64,000 bases of DNA. Origin: Hyphomicrobium sp. GTDB taxonomy: Bacteria > Pseudomonadota > Alphaproteobacteria > Rhizobiales > Hyphomicrobiaceae. Position numbers and translations under genes: made by a program. The notes under the pieces were generated by a model that made no database searches, was not told where the DNA came from, and saw nothing but the letters and a program-made list of their open reading frames with translations. Below, piece by piece: positions 56,057 to 64,000 of this stretch; the first letter of the stretch is position 1, and every line of letters begins with the position of its first letter. Location of the stretch: positions 551,803-615,802 of the forward strand of contig JAFWGI010000015.1 in assembly GCA_017512425.1 (NCBI GenBank), in the 5' to 3' direction.

Positions 56057-56434
56057 ATGAAACGTGTGCTGTTTTTTGTTGGCTGCTGCCTCGCCGTAAC
56101 GCCTGTACAGGCAGCGGGTGTTGACGCGGCGACCATTACCAAATCGATCGATGCGGCGACAGCCGATCCAGTCAAAGCGAAAGCCTATTGCGATCTCGCA
56201 GCCAAGCTCGACGAAATTGGCGATGACGAGAAGAAGGGCGAAGCGGCGAGCGATCAGATCGACGGCTATTTCAAGGTTCTTGGCGCCGACTTCGAGGCGG
56301 CATGGGATTCGGGCCAGAATTCCACGGAAGACTCTGCCGAAGGCAAAGCTTTCGATGAGGCTATGACGAAGCTTGATGCGACGTGTGGTGACACGGGGGC
56401 AGCGCCTCCGGCCGGCGGAGCACCTGCGCCATAA
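56057..56434 (+). CDS. Small secreted hypothetical protein
   Basis: A 125-residue protein from ATG 56057, with GGAGG about 12 bases upstream. Residues 1-20 form a signal peptide (MKRVLFFVGCCLAVTPVQAA). The rest is soluble and acidic, with helices around VDAATITKSIDAATADPVKA, and ends in a Pro/Ala/Gly-rich tail. No family is recognised. A perfect terminator follows. Confidence 0.7.
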   Translation: MKRVLFFVGCCLAVTPVQAAGVDAATITKSIDAATADPVKAKAYCDLAAKLDEIGDDEKKGEAASDQIDGYFKVLGADFEAAWDSGQNSTEDSAEGKAFDEAMTKLDATCGDTGAAPPAGGAPAP

Positions 56435-56466
56435 CACCCAACCTTTGAGCGTTTGAAAGTTGCCTA

Positions 56467-56493
56467 GGCCGGAGGAAAACCTCCGGCCTTTTT
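56467..56493 (+). terminator. Rho-independent terminator
   Basis: GGCCGGAGG and CCTCCGGCC pair perfectly around AAAA, followed by TTTTT. It ends the secreted-protein transcript. Confidence 0.95.
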
Positions 56494-56612
56494 ATGTGCG
56501 GCGGCGGGCGCGTCGATATTGCGACTGCGTTGCTAGCGTATTGCATTACGCCCTGCCGGCAAGACATGGTGTGAGCTAGACCATGTTATGCAGATAAGGG
56601 CGCTGTGTCTCG

Positions 56613-58202
56613 ATGTCCGTTCGCAATTTGGAATTCGATGCGCGCCGTGCCGAACAAACGCTCTTTCAAGCCTTGAGCGATGCCGGTCGGAAATGGGGCA
56701 TGGCGCGGCCCATTCTTGAAGACGCCGAACGTGCACCGCTGTCCTACAAAATGCTGATGCTCGGCGCGCAGGTGCTCGGCGGCAAACTGGCTGAGCGCAC
56801 CACGCACAAGGAGGTCGTCGGCATTCTACTGCCGAACGTCAACGGGTTGATCGTGACGCTGTTTGGGCTGAATGCTTTCGGCCGCGTTGCCGCCCTTCTG
56901 AATTTCACGGCGGGCGTCAAAAACATCCGCTCGGCCGTTGAGACGGCGCAAATTCGTACCGTCGTCACGTCGCGCCGGTTTATCGATACAGCAAAACTCG
57001 ATGACGTCGTGTCGGCGCTCGAGTCATTGCAAAGCGGGCGCGCAGTCGAGATCATCTACCTCGAAGATGTGCGCAAAACGATTTCCCGTGCGGATAAAGC
57101 CAAGGGAATGGCGCGCTTTGTTTCCCGGAACTGGTTTCATGCCCGGCAAAGGATGAAGCCGCACGATCCGGCAGTCGTGCTATTTACATCGGGTACGGAA
57201 GGCGTACCCAAAGGCGTCGTTCTGTCGAACGTCAATCTCATCGCGAATACGATGCAGATCCGCCAGCATGCCGACAAGGCGCTGTTCGATACCGACGTCG
57301 TCATGAACCCGCTGCCGATGTTCCATTCGTTCGGATTGACGGCCGCGTGCCTGATGCCCCTGTTCAATGGTATGAAGTCGGTGCTCTATCCAAGTCCGCT
57401 GCACTACAAGCAGGTACCGGCGCTCATTCGTGCAACAAAGTGTTCGGCGTTGTTTGCAACAGACACGTTCGTTCAGGGATACGGACGAGCTGCGGATGTT
57501 GGCGAGCTCGATAGTGTGCGCGTGGTCATATGCGGTGCGGAGCGCGTCAAGGATGCGACGCGTCAGCTCTGGACGAAGTGGGGCACGACGCTCTGCGAAG
57601 GCTATGGCGCAACGGAATGCTCGCCCGTCATTTCATGCAGCCTTCCGGACGACAACATGCCCGGGACAGTCGGCCGTCCGCTGCCGGGCATCGAAGTGCG
57701 GCTCGATCCGGTCGAGGGCATTCCGCACGGCGGCAAACTCGCTGTCCGCGGCGCGAACGTCATGCTCGGCTATATGCATCATCATGCGCCTGGCGTTATC
57801 GATCCGCCGCTCGACGGATGGCACGATACCGGCGATATCGTTGAAATCGACACGCAGGGACGCATCGCGATCAAGGGGCGCGCCAAGAGGTTCGCAAAAA
57901 TCGGCGGTGAAATGGTGTCGCTGGCAGCGGTCGAGACGATGGTCGCAAGCCTGTGGCCGAACGCCAACCATGTTATTGTGACGTTGCCCGACGCGCGCAA
58001 GGGCGAGCAGCTCGTGCTTGTGACCGAGAAGGCCGACGCCGATAAGGGAGCGCTGCTGTCCGAGGCGCGGGCGCAAGGTTTCCCTGAATTGTGGGTGCCG
58101 AGAGCCGTGCTTGTCGTTGCTCAGGTTCCGATGCTCGGTTCGGGAAAAATCGACTACCAGGCGACGAACGAGCTTGCTGGTCGTTCGCGCGCACTTTTGT
58201 GA
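56613..58202 (+). CDS. AMP-binding acyl-CoA/acyl-ACP synthetase (Aas-like)
   Basis: A 529-residue ATP-dependent ligase that activates a carboxylic, probably fatty, acid through an acyl-AMP. The P-loop is VVLFTSGTEGVPKGVVLS, with the downstream GYGATECSPVISCS, GWHDTGDIVEID and the C-terminal Lys in MLGSGKIDY. The order and size resemble the C-terminal half of bifunctional Aas (lysophospholipid acylation) without its acyltransferase half. The acyl acceptor cannot be read from sequence. A nitronate monooxygenase gene follows after 12 bases and may be co-transcribed. Confidence 0.85.
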   Translation: MSVRNLEFDARRAEQTLFQALSDAGRKWGMARPILEDAERAPLSYKMLMLGAQVLGGKLAERTTHKEVVGILLPNVNGLIVTLFGLNAFGRVAALLNFTAGVKNIRSAVETAQIRTVVTSRRFIDTAKLDDVVSALESLQSGRAVEIIYLEDVRKTISRADKAKGMARFVSRNWFHARQRMKPHDPAVVLFTSGTEGVPKGVVLSNVNLIANTMQIRQHADKALFDTDVVMNPLPMFHSFGLTAACLMPLFNGMKSVLYPSPLHYKQVPALIRATKCSALFATDTFVQGYGRAADVGELDSVRVVICGAERVKDATRQLWTKWGTTLCEGYGATECSPVISCSLPDDNMPGTVGRPLPGIEVRLDPVEGIPHGGKLAVRGANVMLGYMHHHAPGVIDPPLDGWHDTGDIVEIDTQGRIAIKGRAKRFAKIGGEMVSLAAVETMVASLWPNANHVIVTLPDARKGEQLVLVTEKADADKGALLSEARAQGFPELWVPRAVLVVAQVPMLGSGKIDYQATNELAGRSRALL

Positions 58203-58214
58203 GAATGTTCTATC

Positions 58215-59189
58215 ATGGCACTCGCGACGCGGCTGACGAAAGCGCTGAACATCAGACATCCAATCATTTCGGCGCCGATGGCATTTGCGGCTGGAGGCAA
58301 ACTGGCAGCCGCCGTTTGCAACGCCGGCGCGCTTGGATTGATCGGCGGCGGATACGGCGACGGTGATTGGATCGATGGCGAATTCCAAGCTGCCGGAAAC
58401 GCGCCGGTCGGTTGTGGATTTATATCGTGGTCTCTCGGGAAGCAGCCGCAGTTGTTGGATCGCGTTTTGCGGCACGCGCCGCGCGCAATTTTTCTGTCGT
58501 TCGGAGATCCAGCGCCGTTCATTGCACGAATCAAAGGTGCGGGCGCGCTTGTGATCTGTCAGGTGCAAACCCGCAAAGATGCACAGCACGCAATCGAGTC
58601 CGGAGCGGACATCATCGTCGCGCAAGGCACGGAGGCTGGCGGTCACGGTGACAAGCGCGCGACGCTGACGCTGGTGCCGGAAGTCGCTGACCTGATAAAG
58701 TTGACTCGACCGGAGACTTTGCTTTGCGCGGGCGGCGGCATTGCAGACGGGCGCGGGCTTGCCGCCGCGCTAATGCTTGGAGCGGATGGCGTTCTGATCG
58801 GATCGCGATTGTGGGCAAGTACGGAAGCCAACGTCAGCAAGGGTATGCATGATGCGGCGCTTGCCGCGACCGGCGACGACACGATCCGTTCACAGGTCAT
58901 GGACCTCGCGCGCAAGCTCGATTGGCCGTCGCGTTATACGGCGCGGGTGTTGAAGAACGCATACATCGACCGCTGGCACGGCCGCGAAGCCGAACTCATG
59001 CTGGTGGCGGACGAAGAAGCTGCCAAATACCGTGCGGCGTGGGCTGCGGGCGACCCCGTTCGCAGCAACACGTTCGTCGGTGAGGTCGCGGGGCTGATAC
59101 AATCCATCGATCCGGTCGAGACAATCATCAGCCGGATTGTCTCCGAAGCCGAAGGTCTGCTCGGCGGGGCGGGCCGGTACGTCGGTTAA
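58215..59189 (+). CDS. Nitronate monooxygenase (2-nitropropane dioxygenase family)
   Basis: A 324-residue FMN enzyme of the class that oxidises toxic nitronates such as propionate-3-nitronate. The TIM barrel has ISAPMAFAAGGKLAAAVCNA at the start, the loop AQGTEAGGHGDKRAT and LCAGGGIADGRGLAAALMLG at the FMN phosphate site, then GADGVLIGSRLWA. Some family members have other substrates, so the exact one is not certain. The start GTG/ATG region at 58215 gives MALATRLTKALNIRHPI. Confidence 0.85.
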   Translation: MALATRLTKALNIRHPIISAPMAFAAGGKLAAAVCNAGALGLIGGGYGDGDWIDGEFQAAGNAPVGCGFISWSLGKQPQLLDRVLRHAPRAIFLSFGDPAPFIARIKGAGALVICQVQTRKDAQHAIESGADIIVAQGTEAGGHGDKRATLTLVPEVADLIKLTRPETLLCAGGGIADGRGLAAALMLGADGVLIGSRLWASTEANVSKGMHDAALAATGDDTIRSQVMDLARKLDWPSRYTARVLKNAYIDRWHGREAELMLVADEEAAKYRAAWAAGDPVRSNTFVGEVAGLIQSIDPVETIISRIVSEAEGLLGGAGRYVG

Positions 59190-59398
59190 GCCGCACGCGA
59201 CGGCGGCCCTAGACGGCCGGAGCGGGTTGCCAAACGCCGCCAATTCGGTCATAAGCCGCCCATCTCACACGCGAGACCTGCGCCTGGCGGATTAAAAGCC
59301 CCGTCGGCCGCTCCGGTGGAAATTGCCTAAGCAACTCAAATGGCTAAGGTTTTCTTCACAAGGCTCGCGGAGGATTAACCGGAAAAGGACACGTTCTG

Positions 59399-60385
59399 AT
59401 GGCAGTTCCCGCCTTCAATATGCGTCAGCTTTTGGAAGCTGGCGTGCACTTCGGCCACCAAGCCCACCGCTGGAATCCCAAGATGGCTCCGTTCATCTAT
59501 GGGTCGCGCAACAAAATTCACATTCTCGACCTGACGCAGACCGTGCCGATGCTGCATCAGGCACTCAACAAGGTCTCCGACACCGTTGCCAGCGGCGGCC
59601 GCGTGCTGTTCGTCGCGACCAAGCGTCAGGCTGCCGATGGCATCGCGGAAGCCGCGAAGCGTTCGGCGCAGTATTACATGAACCATCGTTGGCTCGGTGG
59701 CACGCTGACCAACTGGAAGACGGTTTCGCAGTCGATCCGCCGTCTGCGTCAGCTCGACGATATTCTCGCCGATCCGCAGAAACGTACGAAGAAGGAAATC
59801 CTGAACATCTCGCGGGAGCGCGAGAAGCTCAACCAGTCGCTCGGCGGCATCAAGGACATGGGCGGCACGCCGGACCTTCTTGTTGTCATCGACACGAACA
59901 AGGAAGCGATTGCGATCCAGGAAGCCCGCAAGCTCGGGATCCCGATCGTTGCCATCGTCGACACGAACTGCGATCCGGATGGCATCGATTTCCCGGTTCC
60001 GGGCAACGACGACGCCGGCCGCGCGATCACGCTGTACTGCGATTTGATCGCCCGCGCAGCGCTCGATGGCCTTGAGCGTGCGCAGGGCAGCGCTGGCGTT
60101 GACGTCGGCGCACTCGCCGAGCCGCCGGCCGAGGACCTGCCGAAGGTGACGTTCAAGGGCATCGAGGCCGCACGCGGCGAAGCCGATGACCTCAAGCGCA
60201 TCAACGGCATCAACCCGAAGCTCGAACTCCGCCTCAACGACGCCGGCGTGTTCCACTTCTGGCAGCTCGCAGACCTCGATGCCGACCACGTTGCGGCGCT
60301 CGACCGTCTGCTCAAGCTCAAGGGTCAGGTCGCGAAGGAAGACTGGGTCGGCCAAGCGAAGAAGCTCTCGGAAGTCACGGGCTAA
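59399..60385 (+). CDS. rpsB: Ribosomal protein S2 with a C-terminal extension
   Basis: A 328-residue S2 that starts [20 protein letters not shown]. The core (to about 235) contains [37 protein letters not shown] and [21 protein letters not shown]2 is typically about 240-260 residues. Here residues 260-328 add a helical module that matches the NuoE C-terminus ([20 protein letters not shown], then [14 protein letters not shown]). It starts the rpsB-tsf-pyrH-frr-uppS block. Confidence 0.96.
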   Translation: MAVPAFNMRQLLEAGVHFGHQAHRWNPKMAPFIYGSRNKIHILDLTQTVPMLHQALNKVSDTVASGGRVLFVATKRQAADGIAEAAKRSAQYYMNHRWLGGTLTNWKTVSQSIRRLRQLDDILADPQKRTKKEILNISREREKLNQSLGGIKDMGGTPDLLVVIDTNKEAIAIQEARKLGIPIVAIVDTNCDPDGIDFPVPGNDDAGRAITLYCDLIARAALDGLERAQGSAGVDVGALAEPPAEDLPKVTFKGIEAARGEADDLKRINGINPKLELRLNDAGVFHFWQLADLDADHVAALDRLLKLKGQVAKEDWVGQAKKLSEVTG

Positions 60386-60453
60386 CCGGATATTCCGGCA
60401 TCGCAAAACTTGGGCCGGAACAAACCGAACGCGAGACTATTCAGAACGCATAC

Positions 60454-60535
60454 GAGGCGCCCGCGTGGCGCCTCAAATTCAAGAGGCGCTGACGTTTTGA
60501 GCGCCACATTCCGCCGAGGCGCTCTGCCGAGCGCC
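60454..60535 (+). promoter_or_regulatory. Three tandem GC-rich hairpins between rpsB and tsf
   Basis: Hairpins begin at 60454 (GAGGCGCC/GGCGCCTC, 5-base loop), 60485 (GGCGCT/AGCGCC, about 9-base loop) and 60518 (GGCGCT/AGCGCC, 6-base loop). None is followed by T-runs. All carry the same GGCGCY arm, and the first and second start with GAGGCGC. They could adjust tsf output relative to rpsB, slow RNases, or bind a protein. Confidence 0.55.
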
Positions 60536-60556
60536 CCAAACCCAATGGGTGAGACG

Positions 60557-61507
60557 ATGACAACGATTACTGCAGCCGACGTGAAGAAGCTGCGCGACAT
60601 GACCGGCGCTGGCATGATGGATTGCAAGACCGCGCTGACCGAAACCAACGGCGACATCGATGCCGCCGTCGATCTGCTGCGCAAAAAGGGTCTGTCGAAG
60701 GCCGCTAAAAAGTCTGGTCGCGTTGCGGCCGATGGCTTGATCGGTATCATCGCCAAAGGCACGACGGGTGCCGTCGTTGAAGTGAACTCGGAGACCGACT
60801 TCGTTGCTCGCAACGGGCAGTTCCAGGACATGGTGCGCGATATCGCAACGCTCGCATCGTCGGCTGGTGGCGACCTCGCGAAATTGCTTGCTGCCACGTA
60901 TCCAGGCACGAAGAACACCGTTGAGACGCACGTCAAGGAAATGGTTGCGACCATCGGCGAGAACATGAGCGTGCGGCGCACGTCGGCTGTCTCAGTTAAG
61001 GACGGCGTCGTTGCGGACTATGTCCACTCCAAAATCGCCGACGGCCTCGGCAAGATCGGCGTGCTCGTCGCGCTCGAAAGCGCGGGCGATAAGCCGTCGT
61101 TGTTCGAGTTTGGCCGCAAGATCGCGATGCACATCGCCGCGTCTCCGACCACGCTTGTCGTCAATGAGAGCGATCTGCCGAAGGATGCGATTGATAGAGA
61201 GCGCGCTATCTACGTTGAGCAGGCGAAGGCGGAGCCACGCAACGCCGGGAAGTCTGACGACATTCTCGCTAAGGCCAGCGAAGGCCGTCTGCGTAAGGAA
61301 TTTTTCGGGTCGGTCGTCTTGTTGAACCAAGTGTTCTTGATCGGCGAAGGCAAGTCGACTGTAGCTGACGCTGTCAAGGAAGCTGAAAAGACGGTTGGTG
61401 CGCCGGTCAAGCTTGCGGGCTTCGTGCGTTACGCGCTCGGCGAAGGCATCGACAAGAAAGAAGAAGATTTCGGCGACGAAGTCCGCAAATTGGCGGCTGG
61501 CGGCTGA
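60557..61507 (+). CDS. tsf: Elongation factor Ts
   Basis: A 316-residue EF-Ts that exchanges GDP for GTP on EF-Tu. The start at 60557 gives MTTITAADVKKLRDMTGAGM, followed by MDCKTALTETNGDIDAAVDL. The EF-Tu contact area EVNSETDFVARNGQFQDM is intact. The preceding GTGAGACG is a modest ribosome binding site. A terminator 50 bases later separates it from pyrH. Confidence 0.97.
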   Translation: MTTITAADVKKLRDMTGAGMMDCKTALTETNGDIDAAVDLLRKKGLSKAAKKSGRVAADGLIGIIAKGTTGAVVEVNSETDFVARNGQFQDMVRDIATLASSAGGDLAKLLAATYPGTKNTVETHVKEMVATIGENMSVRRTSAVSVKDGVVADYVHSKIADGLGKIGVLVALESAGDKPSLFEFGRKIAMHIAASPTTLVVNESDLPKDAIDRERAIYVEQAKAEPRNAGKSDDILAKASEGRLRKEFFGSVVLLNQVFLIGEGKSTVADAVKEAEKTVGAPVKLAGFVRYALGEGIDKKEEDFGDEVRKLAAGG

Positions 61508-61558
61508 TGCTGGCGGGTTCCTGCCGCTAGGCGGAATCAGGTCAATGCGCTAGGTATC

Positions 61559-61593
61559 GAACCGGCCGGAGGCGTGCTTCCGGCCGGTTTTTT
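61559..61593 (+). terminator. Rho-independent terminator of rpsB-tsf
   Basis: ACCGGCCGGA and TCCGGCCGGT pair perfectly (10 bases, 8-base loop), followed by TTTTTT. It lies just before the palindromic element upstream of pyrH. Confidence 0.93.
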
Positions 61594-61605
61594 GCGACTT
61601 TTATC

Positions 61606-61721
61606 CCCTCTCCCCATTCTTATGGGGAGAGGGTTAGGGTGAGGGGCAGCCGCTGCTTGGAGCGCTGTGCGGCCCCTCACCCCAACCCTCTCCCCGTCTA
61701 AGTGCAGGGACGGGGAGAGGG
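61606..61721. repeat. Paired-hairpin palindromic element between tsf and pyrH
   Basis: Hairpin 1: CCCTCTCCCCAT (61606-61617) and its inverse (61622-61633). GGGTGAGGGGC at 61637-61647 and the inverse GCCCCTCACCC at 61672-61682 enclose a 24-base centre. Hairpin 2: CCCTCTCCCCGTC (61686-61698) and the inverse at 61709-61721. The plan matches the elements at 34347 and 38474. The right arm ends nine bases from the pyrH start, so its last purines (GGGAGA) are likely the ribosome binding site of pyrH. Confidence 0.9.
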
Positions 61722-61729
61722 AGATCAAC

Positions 61730-62458
61730 ATGGCGACTGCAGTGGTGAACCTCAAATACAAGCGGCTTATGCTGAAGCTCTCGGGCGAAGCGCTGATGGG
61801 CAAAGGCGCGTACGGCATTGATATGGGCGTCTGTGACCGGCTCGCCGCGGACATTGCGGAGGCTGTTGATGCCGGCGCTCAGATCGCTGTCGTCGTCGGC
61901 GGCGGGAATATTTTTCGCGGGCTCTCGGGTGCGGCGAAGGGCATGGATCGCGCGACCGCCGACTACATGGGCATGCTTGCGACCGTGATGAACGCGCTCG
62001 CATTCCAGAACGCGCTCGCGCACAAGAACACACCCGCGCGCGTTCTTTCCGCCATTCCGATGCCGACCGTGTGCGAAAGCTATGTTCGGCCGAAGGCGCT
62101 GAGCTACGTCGAGAAGGGCCACGTCGTCATTTTTGCGGCCGGCACTGGCAATCCTTTCTTCACCACAGACACAGCCGCAACTCTGCGTGCGATTGAAATG
62201 AATTGCGATGCGGTCGCCAAGGCGACACAAGTCGATGGCGTCTACTCGGCCGACCCGAAGAAAGACCCGACGGCACAGCGCTACGACAGGCTCACGTATG
62301 CTGAGGTTTTATCGAAAGATCTCAAGGTGATGGACGGGGCGGCGATCGCACTTGCCCGCGATAACGCTCTTCCGGTAATTGTGTTCTCCATCGAAGAGCC
62401 GGGTAATTTGCTGAAAGCGCTCCGCGGCGCTGCCCGCCAGACCGTCATTCAGGGATAG
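61730..62458 (+). CDS. pyrH: Uridylate kinase
   Basis: A 242-residue UMP kinase of the amino-acid-kinase fold. The start at 61730 gives [20 protein letters not shown], then [32 protein letters not shown] and [20 protein letters not shown] (the conserved core). The final VIQG end is normal. Its ribosome binding site is the purine-rich right edge of the palindromic element. It catalyses UMP to UDP in pyrimidine nucleotide synthesis. Confidence 0.97.
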   Translation: MATAVVNLKYKRLMLKLSGEALMGKGAYGIDMGVCDRLAADIAEAVDAGAQIAVVVGGGNIFRGLSGAAKGMDRATADYMGMLATVMNALAFQNALAHKNTPARVLSAIPMPTVCESYVRPKALSYVEKGHVVIFAAGTGNPFFTTDTAATLRAIEMNCDAVAKATQVDGVYSADPKKDPTAQRYDRLTYAEVLSKDLKVMDGAAIALARDNALPVIVFSIEEPGNLLKALRGAARQTVIQG

Positions 62459-62528
62459 CACGACCCGCCCGCAGCAACGTGCGCTCAAGGATCAAGCGCC
62501 GCCGGGGCTGCCGTATTAAGGAGAAGGT

Positions 62529-63092
62529 ATGTCACTCGCAGCCTACGACATCAAAGAAATCGAAACCAAAATGCGCGCGTCGATCGACGCCTTGAAGCGC
62601 GAATTCTCAGGCCTGAGAACCGGCCGCGCCAGCGCCAACCTTTTGGACCCGGTGCAGGTAATGGTGTACGGGTCGCGCATGCCGCTCAATCAGGTGGCAA
62701 CGGTCTCTGTGCCGGAACCGCGCATGATTTCCGTGCAGGTTTGGGATCGCAGTAACGTCCAGGCTGTCGACAAGGCGATCCGCGAAGCGAACCTCGGGCT
62801 CAATCCGATTATGGACGGGCAGGTGCTGCGACTGCCGATCCCCGCCTTGACGTCGGACCGCCGCAACGAACTGGTCAAGCTTGCGCACAAATATGCCGAG
62901 CAGAGCAAGATCGCAATCCGCAACGTGCGCCGCGACGCTATGGATCTGCTCAAGAAGCTCGAAAAAGATGGGAAGATGAGCCAGGATGACCATCGCGGGA
63001 ATTCCGAAAAAGTTCAGGAATTGACCGACAAGTTGATCAAGGAAGTGGATTCGACCACCGTGACCAAGGAAGCCGAGATCCAAAAGGTGTAG
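62529..63092 (+). CDS. frr: Ribosome recycling factor
   Basis: A 187-residue RRF that splits post-termination ribosomes with EF-G. The conserved stretch FSGLRTGRASANLLDPVQVM and the ending RNVRRDAMDLLKKLEKDGKM and SQDDHRGNSEKVQELTDKLI are intact. AAGGAGAAGGT precedes the start. It lies 70 bases after pyrH. Confidence 0.97.
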   Translation: MSLAAYDIKEIETKMRASIDALKREFSGLRTGRASANLLDPVQVMVYGSRMPLNQVATVSVPEPRMISVQVWDRSNVQAVDKAIREANLGLNPIMDGQVLRLPIPALTSDRRNELVKLAHKYAEQSKIAIRNVRRDAMDLLKKLEKDGKMSQDDHRGNSEKVQELTDKLIKEVDSTTVTKEAEIQKV

Positions 63093-63244
63093 AATTGAAG
63101 CGTCGCTGCGCCAGCCGCGGCGTTATTGACCGACCGCGAAGTAGTTTTCGCCTGCTGTGAATTTCGTTTGTTACAGACGCCTCGCCACGCGTACCAACCG
63201 AGCCTGAACGACCGCCGCAATCGACAAACGAAGGTCTGCTGACA

Positions 63245-64000
63245 GTGAGCGACAGAAGCAATCCCGGCGTCCCTGCACCAAGCCGAACGGCGGGTCCGCG
63301 TCACGTCGCGATCATCATGGATGGCAATGGGCGCTGGGCGCGCGAGCGCGGTCTGCCTCGGACACTAGGACACCGTCAGGGCGTTGAGGCCGTGCGCCGT
63401 ACGGTGCGGGCGTCGATCGCTCTCAAGATCGAATATCTGACCATTTTCAGCTTCTCCTCTGAAAACTGGAAGCGTCCGCTCGAAGAAATTGACGATTTGA
63501 TGGGGCTGATGAAGCGCTTCATACGCCGCGATCTTGCCGATCTACATAAGGCCGGCGTGCGCATCTTGATGATCGGTGAGCGGCAGAAAGTCGATTCCGA
63601 TCTGATGTCGTTGATCGACGAGGCCGTCGAGGTGACGGCGAACAACACGGTCATGACACTTGTCATTGCCTTCAACTACGGATCGCGCGGTGAGATCGCG
63701 AAGGCCGCGCGGAAGCTGGCAGCGGACGTTGCTGCGGGCACACTGCGCGCCGATGAAATCACCGACGAACATCTTGGAGCCGCTCTCGATACGGCTGGTA
63801 TTCCCGATCCCGATCTGCTGATCCGGACGTCGGGGGAAATGCGCTTGTCGAATTTTCTCCTCTGGCAGACCGCATATACGGAGTTCGTTTTCCTGGACAC
63901 GTACTGGCCGGACTTCGATCGGCCCGTCCTTGAAAGTGCGATCGAAGAATTCTCCGCGCGTGAGCGCCGCTTTGGCGGCCTCACCAAGCGTTCGACGGCG
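63245..64000 (+). CDS. uppS: Isoprenyl transferase (undecaprenyl diphosphate synthase), 3' end outside window
   Basis: The frame is open to the right edge, so the C-terminus is missing; 252 codons are present. The GTG at 63245 ([20 protein letters not shown]) is the likely start. The active-site motifs are [20 protein letters not shown] (catalytic Asp and basic residues), [14 protein letters not shown] and [20 protein letters not shown]. It would build the undecaprenyl carrier that peptidoglycan and the polysaccharide genes of this window need. GGTCTGCTGACA before the start is a weak binding site. Confidence 0.95.
   Translation, partial: MSDRSNPGVPAPSRTAGPRHVAIIMDGNGRWARERGLPRTLGHRQGVEAVRRTVRASIALKIEYLTIFSFSSENWKRPLEEIDDLMGLMKRFIRRDLADLHKAGVRILMIGERQKVDSDLMSLIDEAVEVTANNTVMTLVIAFNYGSRGEIAKAARKLAADVAAGTLRADEITDEHLGAALDTAGIPDPDLLIRTSGEMRLSNFLLWQTAYTEFVFLDTYWPDFDRPVLESAIEEFSARERRFGGLTKRSTA

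Noticed and set aside
59375..60406. Antisense frame spanning all of rpsB
   Set aside because: rpsB is certain, and the opposite frame has no recognisable motif.
61559..61593. Treating the tsf terminator as part of the palindromic element
   Set aside because: Its arms (ACCGGCCGGA) are unrelated to the CCCTCTCCCC family and a T-run follows, so it is an ordinary terminator.

Overview
This window looks like a chromosome segment of a methylotrophic alphaproteobacterium of the Hyphomicrobiales, most like Hyphomicrobium or a close relative; the genus is inferred, since no database could be searched. The reasons are GC-rich DNA, the block rpsB-tsf-pyrH-frr-uppS, the block birA-rnj-mce-DUF1467-proS-lolC-lolD-dnaE directly after nuo genes, a lanthanide-type methanol dehydrogenase (XoxF) and a dihydropteroate synthase-like protein of the kind found with tetrahydromethanopterin C1 metabolism.

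Positions 1-22000 are an exopolysaccharide locus. It holds two WecG/TagA glycosyltransferases, two GT4 glycosyltransferases, an O-antigen-ligase-like polymerase, a Wzx-type flippase, a secreted GH5 glycosidase, a polytopic membrane glycosyltransferase, an SMR-like transporter, a polysaccharide deacetylase, an FAD oxidoreductase, a deacetylase-GT2 fusion, a Wzz/BY-kinase-type co-polymerase and a WbaP-like priming transferase, and ends with a type I secretion ABC/HlyD pair. The fused deacetylase domain and the BY-kinase domain both lack residues normally needed for catalysis.

Positions 22000-31100 mix small secreted proteins, rlmB, tRNA-Tyr, the dihydropteroate synthase-like gene, a MOSC protein, xoxF and a divergent MocR-type regulator. 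Positions 31300-44900 carry nuoEFGHIJKLMN of complex I without nuoABCD, with three small membrane-protein genes between the nuo genes. Positions 44900-55500 hold birA, rnj, mce, a DUF1467 gene, proS (archaeal/eukaryal-type), lolC, lolD and dnaE. Positions 55600-64000 hold two small secreted proteins, an acyl-CoA synthetase, a nitronate monooxygenase and rpsB-tsf-pyrH-frr-uppS; uppS runs off the right edge.

The most unusual signal is a family of palindromic elements. Three copies sit just upstream of nuoG, nuoJ and pyrH. All share one plan: a CCCTCTCCCC hairpin, a GGTGAGGGG box, a centre, the inverted box and a second hairpin. In two copies the centre is about 25 bases; in the nuoG copy it is a DUF559 (Vsr-like) nuclease gene. 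The nuoF-nuoG junction also carries repeated copies of the nuoG start, as if it had been an insertion site several times. A second striking point is that NuoE and ribosomal protein S2 end in the same roughly 65-residue module.
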